This document shows, piece after piece, positions 16,878 through 24,634 of a stretch of DNA of 64,000 bases (position 1 is its first letter; each line of letters begins with the position of its first letter). The notes under the pieces were generated by a model. It made no database searches and had not been told where the DNA came from. It saw only the letters and a program-made list of their open reading frames with translations. Source of the DNA: Capillimicrobium parvum (GTDB lineage Bacteria > Actinomycetota > Thermoleophilia > Solirubrobacterales > Solirubrobacteraceae); NCBI RefSeq assembly GCF_021172045.1, contig NZ_CP087164.1, positions 3,410,001 to 3,474,000 on the forward strand. Direction: 5' to 3'. The translations under genes and the position numbers were made by a program.

Positions 16878-18526
16878 TGGCGGTCGTCGACGGGATGTCG
16901 CACTGGGTCCCCGACCCGGCCGAGGAGCCGAAGGTGCGCGAGATGACCGTGGCCGACCTGCTCGACGAGTCGGTCGAGCGCTGGCCCGACAACGAGGCGA
17001 TCGTCTACAGCGCGTACGCCGACCGCGGCATCGAGGAGCGCTGGACGTACGCAGAGCTGCGTGACCGCGCGTGGCGGACCGGGAAGGCGCTCGTCGCGGC
17101 GGGGCTCGAGCCGGGCGACCGCGTCGGCGTCTGGGCCACGAACGTGCCGCAGTGGCTGGAACTGCAGTTCGGCGCCGCCTACGCGAACGTCGTCGTGGTC
17201 CCGCTCAACCCGCTGTACCGATCGCGCGAGGTCTCCTTCGTGCTCGGCAAGGTCGGCGCCGCGGCGTGCTTCGCGCTTCCGGAGAACCGCGGCGTCTCGC
17301 TGTGGGACATTCTCGCCGCGGCGGGCAAGGACCTACCGGACCTGCGCCTGCGGGTGGCGATCGGCGAGGCGCCCGGGCCGGGGGGCCCGTCGTGGGGCGA
17401 CTTCCTGTCCGGCGCGGACGGCGTGCCCGACGCCGCGCTCGAGCGCCGGCGCCGCACCTTCCGGCCGCAGGACACCTCGCAGATCCAGTTCACCTCGGGC
17501 ACCACGGGCTTTCCGAAGGGCGCCGAGCTCAGCAACCTCGGCCTGGCGAACAACGGGCGGCTGTTCGCGCACCGCGCGATGCTGCCCGAGGGCGGCCGGC
17601 ACTGCAACCCGATGCCGTTCTTCCACTGCGGCGGGTGCGTCCTGTCGACGCTGGGCTCGGTGGCGACGGGCTCGGCGCAGATGCCGACGCTGACCTTCGA
17701 GCCCGACCGCATGGTGCGCACCATGGCGGCCGAGCGCTGCACGTCGGCCTCGGCGGTGCCGACGATGATGATCGCGCTCTACGAGGAGATGGAGCGCACG
17801 GACACGTGGCCGGACTCGCTGCGCATCGTGGTCACCGGCGGGTCGTCCGTGCCGGTCGAGCTCGAGCGCAAGTGGACGCGGCGGCTGGGCGTCGGCATGA
17901 CGATCACCTACGGGCTGACCGAGTGCTCGCCCGTCATGTGCCAGAGCTCGCCGGCGGATCCCGAGGAGCTCCAGCTCGCGACCTGCGGGCAGCCGCTGCC
18001 GCACGTGGAGGTCGACGTCGTCGACCCGGCCACGCTCGAGCCGGTCCCCATCGGCGCCGAGGGCGAGGTGCGCACCCGCGGGTGGCTGGTGATGAAGGGC
18101 TACTGGGACGAGCCCGAGGCGACCGCGCGCGCCATCTCCCCCGACGGCTTTCTGCACAGCGGCGACATCGGGCGCATGAGCGGCGACGGATACGTGTCGA
18201 TCACGGGCCGCGTGAAGGAGATGATCATCCGCGGCGGGGAGAACATCTACCCGGCGGAGATCGAGGACGCGATGCGCGAGCTGCCGCAGGTGGCCGACGT
18301 CGGCGTCGTCGGCGTGCCGAGCGAGCGCTACGGCGAGGAGGTCGCTGCCTACGTGCGCTGCCGGCCCGGCACGACGCTGACGCTCGACGAGGTGCGCGAA
18401 GCGCTCGGCGGCCGGATCGCGCGGTTCAAGGTGCCCGCCCACCTGCGCGTGGTCGACGAGCTGCCGCTCACGCCGTCGGGCAAGGTCCAGAAGTTCCGGC
18501 TGCGCGAGCATTTCACCGGGGAATAG
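16877..18526 (+). CDS. AMP-forming acyl-CoA synthetase
   Basis: ANL-superfamily ligase of 549 residues. The P-loop-like motif is FTSGTTGFPKGAE (about residue 203), the adenylate motif ITYGLTECSPV (about 345), and the C-terminal domain shows GRVKEMIIRGGENIYPAEIE and the catalytic lysine in PSGKVQKFRLRE near the end. It activates a carboxylic acid to acyl-AMP and then acyl-CoA. It is third in the hyuA-hyuB operon and overlaps hyuB by one base, so the likely substrate is the acid made by the carboxylase, for example a 3-oxo acid. The start MAVVDGMS is chosen by the overlap and by family length. Confidence 0.9.
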   Translation: MAVVDGMSHWVPDPAEEPKVREMTVADLLDESVERWPDNEAIVYSAYADRGIEERWTYAELRDRAWRTGKALVAAGLEPGDRVGVWATNVPQWLELQFGAAYANVVVVPLNPLYRSREVSFVLGKVGAAACFALPENRGVSLWDILAAAGKDLPDLRLRVAIGEAPGPGGPSWGDFLSGADGVPDAALERRRRTFRPQDTSQIQFTSGTTGFPKGAELSNLGLANNGRLFAHRAMLPEGGRHCNPMPFFHCGGCVLSTLGSVATGSAQMPTLTFEPDRMVRTMAAERCTSASAVPTMMIALYEEMERTDTWPDSLRIVVTGGSSVPVELERKWTRRLGVGMTITYGLTECSPVMCQSSPADPEELQLATCGQPLPHVEVDVVDPATLEPVPIGAEGEVRTRGWLVMKGYWDEPEATARAISPDGFLHSGDIGRMSGDGYVSITGRVKEMIIRGGENIYPAEIEDAMRELPQVADVGVVGVPSERYGEEVAAYVRCRPGTTLTLDEVREALGGRIARFKVPAHLRVVDELPLTPSGKVQKFRLREHFTGE

Positions 18527-18544
18527 GTGCGCCCGGACCGACGA

Positions 18545-18572
18545 CGGGCGGCGGCCTTTCGGCCGCCGCCCG
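18545..18572. terminator. Shared bidirectional hairpin
   Basis: A perfect 12-bp stem (18545-18556 with 18561-18572) closed by a TTTC loop lies in the 67-bp gap between two convergent genes, the acyl-CoA ligase (ends 18526) and the secreted beta-helix protein (ends 18594). No T-run follows on either strand, as is common in GC-rich actinobacteria. It can serve both transcripts. Confidence 0.75.
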
Positions 18573-18593
18573 CCTGCCAGCGGTCCTGCGTCG

Positions 18594-21500
18594 CTAGACG
18601 CCGGTGCCGGTCAGGTCCGCGGTCGGCGCCGAGCCGCCCGCGTCGCTGGCCAGCGAGAGCGCCGCGCTCTTCGCCCCGACGCTGGTCGGCGCGAACTGGA
18701 CGCGCACGATGCACGTCTGGCCCGCGGCGAGCGTCTGACCGGTGCACCCGTTGCTGGCCACCGGGGCGATGAACTGGTCGGCGTTCGGGCCGGTCAGGGA
18801 CGCCGCCCCGACCACGACCGAGCCGCTGGTGTTGTTCTTGAACGTGAACTTCGCCAGGCCCGTCTTCTTGCCGGTCTTCACGTCGCCGTAGGCCTTCGCG
18901 CCCGGCGACACGGTCAGCCCGCGCGACGTGCCCGTGATCTGGGCGGTCGTCGGCGAGTTGCTCGCGTTGCTGGTGACCGTGATGTCCGTCGACAGGCTGC
19001 CGCCGATCGTCGGCTTGAAGCGCACCTTGACCGTGCACTTCTTGCCGGCGGTCAGGTTCGCCCCGTCGCAGTTCTCGTCGGTGATCTCGAACTGCCCCGG
19101 GTTCGCGCCGGCCAGCGCCACGTCCGTGATGCTGAGCGTGCTGTCACCCGAGTTCGTGACGACGATCGCCTTCGTCCCGGTGACCTTGCCCGCATTCAGC
19201 GTCCCGAAGTCGTACGAGCTCGGGATGAACGCGGCGACCGGGCCGGTGTCGCCGATGCCGGTCACGGCGACCAGCGCGGGCGAGCCGGCGGCGTTGCTGT
19301 TGATCGCCAGGTCGGCGCGCTTCCTGCCGCCGCTCGTCGGCGTGAACTGCACCTTCATCGAGCAGAGCTGCCCGCCGCCCAGCGTGTGGGTGCTGCAGTT
19401 GTCCTCGGTGACGGCGAACTGGTTCGCGTCACCGCCGGTCAGGTCCACGGCGCCCAGCTGGAGCGGGGCGTCGCCGCGGTTCTTGATCCGGAACAGCTGC
19501 TCGGCCGAGCTGTGGCCGACGTCCACGTGGCCGAAGGCCTGCTGGCCGGGCGTGTAGCCGACGGCCGCGCCCGTGATGCCGGTGCCGCTCAGCGACACGG
19601 TCGCCCGCGAGCCGGGGCCGTTGCTCGGGATCGACAGCTGCGCCGTCTTCGCACCGGTGGTGTCCGGGGCGAAGCGCAGGTTGATCTCGCAGCTCTCGCC
19701 GTTGGCCAGGCCGGCGTTCTTGCAGCCGTCGGTCAGCTTGAACTGCGCCGGGTTCGCCCCGCCGAGGGCCGACGGATCGACCCGCAGCGTGCCGCCGCCG
19801 ACGTTCGTCACCGTCACCGGCATGAAGCCGGAGATCGTGCCGGTGGTCGTGTCGGGGAACGTCGCGCTCGCCGTCGACACCTGCGCCGACGGGCCGGGGC
19901 ACGGGCCGTCGAGGTCGTCGCTGCCGAGGAACGGCGTGGTGTCGACCGGGCCGGAGACCTGCGGGGCCGCCGGGCCGGTGTCGGCGCCGTACCAGTTGCA
20001 CTCGCCGTCGGCCGTCTGCGTGTCGACGGTCGACGGATCGCCGTTGCGGAACGCCCCGCCGGTGAGCGAGTTGCGGTTGAACGACACGTTGCTCAGGTCA
20101 GCCGACGCGTTGTCGATGACGATCGCGAAGTCGTTCGGGTCGGTGAACACGTTGTGGTTGACGTCCACGGTGCCCGACGTCCAGCTCGCATGGAGCTGGA
20201 ACGCGTTGCCGGCGTCGATCTCGACGTCGTTGCCGGTGACCGTCACGCCGGTGACGCCCTGGCCGATGGTGAAGCAGGTGAACGTGCAGGAGTTGCGGAT
20301 CGTGTTGTCGGTGATCTCGACGCCCGACGCCCCGGCCGCCGCCGTCGCGTTGAACACGCGGACGCGGTCCTTGTTGCCCGCGTCGGCGAGCACGACGTTG
20401 TCGCTGAACGCGAGGGTGCTCGTCTGCCAGAGGTTGAACAGCTGGTGGCCGCAACCACCGGGCGCGAGGGTCCCGGCCGTGCCACAGCCGGTCGCCGGGC
20501 GCGTCGGATGGTCGACGCGGTTGAAGGCGACCGTGCCGCCGTCCATCACCGTCGGGCCGTTGAAGTACACGGCCGTCCGCGTGATGCCGTCGAACAGGTT
20601 GTTGAGGACGCTGATGCCCGGGGCGTCGCCGCCGAAGTTGCCGCCGGCGCCGATCAGCGGATCGTTGACGTTGGCGTTCGACGTCGCCGAGTCGACGAAG
20701 CGCAGGCCGTCGATCGTGATGTCGGGGTCCTGCGCCTGGATGGCCCGCGTGCCGCCGGTCACCGCGATGGTGGCCTCGGCGACGCGTGCGCCGGGATCGT
20801 TGGGGTCGATGCCGGCGTTCGGCCCGGCGAGCGTCAGCGCCTTGTCGACGTTGGTCGAGGAGGCGTTGTCGTACGTGCCCGACGCGACGTGCGTCGTGCC
20901 GCCGGTCGTCGTGTCGTTGACGGCCTCCTGGATGCGCTCGGTCGAGCCGACCTGCGCGCCCACCGTGGTCGCCGTGATCGACGAGAAGTCGCCCGAGAAG
21001 CCGGACCCGCCGGTGTCGGTGCCGCTGCGCAGCAGCGGCGTGATGTCGAAGTTCGCCGAGGCGGGGCCGGCCACGTCCGGCTGGCCGCCGGGCGGGGTGG
21101 CGGTGCCGCCGAACTCGACGGGGATCTGGCCGGCGTAGCCCGGCTCGGCGCTGTTGGCCGTCGTGACGACGGGGCTCACCGCTCCCAGCCAGTTGCCGCT
21201 GAAGTTCTTCAGGTTCGTCACGCCCGGCGCGGGAAGCGAGCCGCCGGTCTGGCGATCGACGATCTGGCCGTACCAGTTGCCCGAGATGTCGTTATTGCTG
21301 ACGTTCGCGTTCAGCGCCTGCTGGAGCGGGCTGTTGGTGCCGCCGCTGGCGTCGAGGAACAGGACGCCGACGGTCCAGTTGTCGGTGATGAAGTTGTTCG
21401 TCACCACCAGGTCGTCGGTCTGGTTGCGGAAGATCAGGCCGGTGCGGTTGTCGTCGATGTTGTTGCGAACGATCGTGACGCCGTTGGTGTTGTTGACGTC

Positions 21501-21953
21501 GATCGCGGTCCGCAGGCCGGTGATCGTGTTGTCCGAGATGACCGCGCCGGTGATGGCCTGGCCCTGCACCGAGACGCCGGCCGACGTGAGGCCGGGGTCG
21601 TTCCAGTCGGTCGTGTTGTTGCCGGCCCGGGTGATCGTGAAGCCCCCGACGGTCACGCCGGAGGCCTGGATGGCCACGGCCGAGGAGCCGCCGCCGATCT
21701 GGCCGACGATCGTCGGGCTCCCCGTGCCGCTGAGTGTCACCGACTTGTTGACCGCGACGTTCTCGTTGTAGGTGCCGGCCTGCACCTGCACGGTGTCACC
21801 GGCGGCCGCGGCCGCGATGCCGCCGGTGATCGTGGCGGCGTCACAGCCGGTGTCGCAGACCGTGACGGTGTCAGCGTTCGCCGCTGAGGCGGACGCCGCG
21901 AACGCGCACGTGGCCACTATGGCCGCGGCGAGAGTACGACCCTTGAACTCCAC
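18594..21953 (-). CDS. Secreted right-handed beta-helix protein with four ASH (choice-of-anchor D) domains
   Basis: Large exported protein of 1119 residues. The GTG start at 21953 is chosen because ACGGAGG lies seven bases upstream; the longer frame to 22001 has no such site. Residues 1-23 are a signal peptide (VEFKGRTLAAAIVATCAFAA...). The first about 690 residues are Asn/Gly/Val-rich with repeated DNTI, NNTF/NNFI and VTVTGN motifs typical of parallel beta-helix (pectate-lyase/NosD-like) folds. They are followed by four repeats of about 105 residues (GTLNAG..., NPGQFEITDENC..., KCTVKVRFKPT...), each with a paired Cys; this is the ASH/choice-of-anchor D module. No LPXTG or membrane anchor follows. 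Likely a cell-surface or extracellular polysaccharide-interacting protein; no catalytic residues can be assigned. Confidence 0.85.
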   Translation of the reverse strand: MEFKGRTLAAAIVATCAFAASASAANADTVTVCDTGCDAATITGGIAAAAAGDTVQVQAGTYNENVAVNKSVTLSGTGSPTIVGQIGGGSSAVAIQASGVTVGGFTITRAGNNTTDWNDPGLTSAGVSVQGQAITGAVISDNTITGLRTAIDVNNTNGVTIVRNNIDDNRTGLIFRNQTDDLVVTNNFITDNWTVGVLFLDASGGTNSPLQQALNANVSNNDISGNWYGQIVDRQTGGSLPAPGVTNLKNFSGNWLGAVSPVVTTANSAEPGYAGQIPVEFGGTATPPGGQPDVAGPASANFDITPLLRSGTDTGGSGFSGDFSSITATTVGAQVGSTERIQEAVNDTTTGGTTHVASGTYDNASSTNVDKALTLAGPNAGIDPNDPGARVAEATIAVTGGTRAIQAQDPDITIDGLRFVDSATSNANVNDPLIGAGGNFGGDAPGISVLNNLFDGITRTAVYFNGPTVMDGGTVAFNRVDHPTRPATGCGTAGTLAPGGCGHQLFNLWQTSTLAFSDNVVLADAGNKDRVRVFNATAAAGASGVEITDNTIRNSCTFTCFTIGQGVTGVTVTGNDVEIDAGNAFQLHASWTSGTVDVNHNVFTDPNDFAIVIDNASADLSNVSFNRNSLTGGAFRNGDPSTVDTQTADGECNWYGADTGPAAPQVSGPVDTTPFLGSDDLDGPCPGPSAQVSTASATFPDTTTGTISGFMPVTVTNVGGGTLRVDPSALGGANPAQFKLTDGCKNAGLANGESCEINLRFAPDTTGAKTAQLSIPSNGPGSRATVSLSGTGITGAAVGYTPGQQAFGHVDVGHSSAEQLFRIKNRGDAPLQLGAVDLTGGDANQFAVTEDNCSTHTLGGGQLCSMKVQFTPTSGGRKRADLAINSNAAGSPALVAVTGIGDTGPVAAFIPSSYDFGTLNAGKVTGTKAIVVTNSGDSTLSITDVALAGANPGQFEITDENCDGANLTAGKKCTVKVRFKPTIGGSLSTDITVTSNASNSPTTAQITGTSRGLTVSPGAKAYGDVKTGKKTGLAKFTFKNNTSGSVVVGAASLTGPNADQFIAPVASNGCTGQTLAAGQTCIVRVQFAPTSVGAKSAALSLASDAGGSAPTADLTGTGV

Positions 21954-22076
21954 TATTGACCCTCCGTGAACAGATCCGGGCCAGAGTGACCCGAGACGCA
22001 ACCTTGCGCCCCGGAAGCTAACGACTCCCTTAGTGGCCGGATATCAGCTATTCGTCCAGCGCCGGAGGGCTGACCT

Positions 22077-22496
22077 TCAGTAGCCGGGCGGCCGCAGCAC
22101 CGCCTCGCCGAGCGCGACGACCTCGCCGTCGGCGTTCGTCAGCGTCATCGCGAACGTGGCGCAGCGGCGCTCGCGGTCGATCGCGGCCACCTCGATCCGG
22201 GTGGTGATCGCGTCGCCGGCGAAGATCGGGCGGCGGTAGCGGATGTAGTTGGTGATGGCGATCGAGCCGGGCCCCGGCAGCCGCGTGCCGAGGATGCCGG
22301 CCGCCAGCGCCAGCGCGATCGGCCCGTGAGCGATCGGCCGGCCGAAGGGCGTGCGGGCCGCGTACTCCGCGTCGAGATGCAGGGGATTGTCGTCCCCGCT
22401 GAGATCGGCGTAGAGCGCGATCATCTCGGCGGACACCACGCGGGTCTCGTCGACGCGATCGCCGATCCGCAGATCGCGGGCGACCGGTTCGATCAT
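22077..22496 (-). CDS. MaoC-like hydratase/dehydratase
   Basis: Single hot-dog domain of 139 residues of the R-specific enoyl-CoA hydratase (MaoC) family. The catalytic Asp/His pair is in YADLSGDDNPLHLDAEYA (about 29-46) and the conserved FGRPIAHG follows. It should hydrate 2-enoyl-CoA or dehydrate (R)-3-hydroxyacyl-CoA. The ATG overlaps the stop of the LLM oxidoreductase gene (ATGA), so the two are one transcript. A 123-bp gap with no further gene separates it from the beta-helix gene. Confidence 0.88.
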   Translation of the reverse strand: MIEPVARDLRIGDRVDETRVVSAEMIALYADLSGDDNPLHLDAEYAARTPFGRPIAHGPIALALAAGILGTRLPGPGSIAITNYIRYRRPIFAGDAITTRIEVAAIDRERRCATFAMTLTNADGEVVALGEAVLRPPGY

Positions 22497-23605
22497 GGCG
22501 CCGCCCCGGCCGCCGGCGCCGCGGCCAGGCCCGGCACCTGCGGCACGACCTCCTCGGCGAGCAGGCGCATCGACTCGTACCACGGCTCGGGATCGTCCGC
22601 GTAGTCCATGCCGAGCACGAGCAGGGTTCCGAACCCGCCGAGCTGCTCCTGCAGCTCGGTGAGCTTGCGCGTGACGGTCTCGGGCGAGCCGACCAGCCAG
22701 CGGTCGCACAGGTAGCCGACGTCGACGGCCGAGTCCGGCTCGTCGAGGGAGTCCTTGTGAAGGTGCAGGAACCCCCAGTCCGAGAACAGCGGCAGGTTGA
22801 ACTCGCGGAAGTACCGGCCCATGTTCCCGTCGAGCGCATAGCGCCGGGCCTGCTCGTCGGTCTCCGCGACGAACACCTCCTTGACCACGCGCCAGTCGCG
22901 CCGGTCGGCCGTCCGGCCGCCCGCGGCCGCGCCCGCCTCGACGGTCGCCCAGTGCGCACCTATGACCCTCGGGTTGAGGTTCAGGGACAGAGGCCACCAG
23001 CCGCGCTCGCCGCAGCGCCGCAGCGACCCGGAGTCGGGCGTGATCCCGGCCATGGCGATCGGCGGGTGCGGCCGCTGGAGCGGGTCGAGATGGTGGGCGA
23101 GCACCCCGTTCTCGGGCGGGTGCGGTCCGACGTGCTCGCATGTCCAGAAGCGGCCCTCGTACCGCCACGGGCCCGGCTCGGTCCAGTACTTGAGGATGAT
23201 CTCGATGCCCTCCGCGAGCCGCGCGCGATCCTCGCCCTCCTCCGCGCCCGGACGGAACGAGCGCCAGTCGGTGATCGACGTGCCCTGGGTGAAGGCCACG
23301 TTCAACCGCCCGCCGGACGCGTGGTCGAGATACGCGAGGCGCATCGCCAGGACGCCCGGATGGTGGAAGGGGACGATGTGGGCACCGGGGCCGAGCCGGA
23401 TGCGCTCAGTGCTGCGGAGCGCCTGCGCCAGCAGCAGGTCCGGGGCGGGGATCGGCTCCCACGGCACGGTGAAGTGCTCGCCGATCCACGCCTCCGCGTA
23501 GCCGAGGGCGTCGGCGCGCTCGAGGACGTCGACGTTCCAGCGGTTCGCGTCGGCGAGCGGGCGCTCAGGGGGGTTGCACGGCATGAGGAACAGTCCGACG
23601 TCCAT
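22493..23605 (-). CDS. LLM-class flavin-dependent oxidoreductase
   Basis: Luciferase-like monooxygenase/F420-type oxidoreductase of 370 residues with a TIM-barrel fold. MDVGLFLMP starts the first strand, GYAEAWIGEHF lies near 35, and GPGAHIVPFHHPGVLAMRLAYLDHASGGR near 75-103 is the family core. A late VGSPETVTRKL is also diagnostic. It may be a Baeyer-Villiger or alkanal-type monooxygenase, or an F420-dependent dehydrogenase; the sequence alone does not separate these. The ATG is seven bases after TGAGAC, consistent with a leaderless transcript from the divergent control region shared with the SDR at 23730. Confidence 0.87.
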   Translation of the reverse strand: MDVGLFLMPCNPPERPLADANRWNVDVLERADALGYAEAWIGEHFTVPWEPIPAPDLLLAQALRSTERIRLGPGAHIVPFHHPGVLAMRLAYLDHASGGRLNVAFTQGTSITDWRSFRPGAEEGEDRARLAEGIEIILKYWTEPGPWRYEGRFWTCEHVGPHPPENGVLAHHLDPLQRPHPPIAMAGITPDSGSLRRCGERGWWPLSLNLNPRVIGAHWATVEAGAAAGGRTADRRDWRVVKEVFVAETDEQARRYALDGNMGRYFREFNLPLFSDWGFLHLHKDSLDEPDSAVDVGYLCDRWLVGSPETVTRKLTELQEQLGGFGTLLVLGMDYADDPEPWYESMRLLAEEVVPQVPGLAAAPAAGAAP

Positions 23606-23612
23606 GGCACGA

Positions 23613-23720
23613 GTCTCACGCTCCTGCGGCCGCGCGCCCCGGCGCCCGCGCTCGGCGCGTTGTGAGATGCACAAGGCCGCCGCGGCGCGGCGCCCCGCGC
23701 CGCGAGCGCGCGAGTAGCGT
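23613..23720. promoter_or_regulatory. Proposed divergent activator dyad (LLM gene and SDR)
   Basis: TTGTGAGATGCACAA (23660-23674) is a dyad with perfect 5-bp arms. To the right TAGCGT (23715-23720) begins 40 bp downstream and lies 9 nt before the SDR ATG. To the left, on the minus strand, TGAGAC (23618-23613) is 41 bp away and lies 7 nt before the LLM ATG. One symmetric site could therefore serve both genes. Confidence 0.6.
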
Positions 23721-23729
23721 CGCGCCGCC

Positions 23730-24524
23730 ATGTCGCCCGACGACCCCTTCGACCTCACCGGCCGCAACGCGATCGTCACCGGCGCCGCGTCCGGGATCGG
23801 CGCCGCGATCGGCGCCGCCCTGTGCCGGGCGGGCGCCGCGGCGCTGCTCGTCGACCGCGACGCGGACGGCCTCGACGCCACGCGGGCGTCGGTCGAGGCC
23901 CGCGGCGGGCGCTGCGCGACCCTGACGCTAGACGTGACCGGCGACGACGCGCCCCGGCGGATCGTCGACGCCGCGCTCGAGCGGCTCGGCTCCATCGAGG
24001 TGCTCGTCCACGCCGCCGGGATCTTCGAGACGCACACCGTGGCCGACTTCCCGCGCGACGCCTTCGACCGCGTCTTCGCCGTCAACGTCCGCGCGCCGTT
24101 CTTCCTCACCCAGGCCGCGCTGCCGCACCTGCGCGCGGGTGCCTCGATCATCGTCATCGCGTCCGGCTCGGCCGCCATCCCGTCACCGCTGGGGAGCGTC
24201 TACGGCGCCTCGAAGGGCGCGCTCGTCACGCTCACCCGCGCGTTCGCCGCCGAGCTCGCGCCGCGCGGCGTGCGCGCGAACGCGATCTCGCCGGGGCCGA
24301 TCGACACGCCGCTGCTGGCCACGGCGCTCGCCGACCCCGAGGTGCGCCGCGGCATGGAGGCGGCACTGCCGACCGGCCGGCTCGGGCGCGCGGACGAGGT
24401 GGCGGGAGTGGCGGTGTTCCTCGCCTCGGACGCCGCGTCGTACATGCATGGGGCCAACGTCGCGGTCGACGGCGCCACGACCGCGGTCTGGGGCGTCACC
24501 GCGGAGGGCAACCCGGCCGGGTGA
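23730..24524 (+). CDS. SDR family oxidoreductase
   Basis: Short-chain dehydrogenase of 264 residues. VTGAASGIGAAIG (16-28) is the cofactor motif, and an acidic/basic VDRDADGL follows strand 2. AAGIF replaces the usual NAG (VHAAG), and the catalytic Ser, Tyr and Lys lie in IASGSAAIPSPLGSVYGASKGAL. It ends with the SDR C-terminal SYMHGANVAVDGA. It is transcribed alone, divergently from the LLM/MaoC pair. The start lies 9 nt after TAGCGT, so the transcript is probably leaderless or nearly so. Confidence 0.9.
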   Translation: MSPDDPFDLTGRNAIVTGAASGIGAAIGAALCRAGAAALLVDRDADGLDATRASVEARGGRCATLTLDVTGDDAPRRIVDAALERLGSIEVLVHAAGIFETHTVADFPRDAFDRVFAVNVRAPFFLTQAALPHLRAGASIIVIASGSAAIPSPLGSVYGASKGALVTLTRAFAAELAPRGVRANAISPGPIDTPLLATALADPEVRRGMEAALPTGRLGRADEVAGVAVFLASDAASYMHGANVAVDGATTAVWGVTAEGNPAG

Positions 24525-24634
24525 CGGCGGCCGGGACCGGAGCGGTCTGGCGGTTTCCATAAGCTGCCTGTCCGCACCGACCACCTCGACCAGCCCTCAT
24601 CGCCCCACCGCCGACGACCGACAGCCCTCCGCCC

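Noticed and set aside
24544-24565. CTGGCGGTTTCCATAAG upstream of mrpA as another regulon site
   Set aside because: It resembles the ligase-promoter site but no -10-like hexamer lies 40-42 or 52 bp downstream, and Mrp does not belong functionally.
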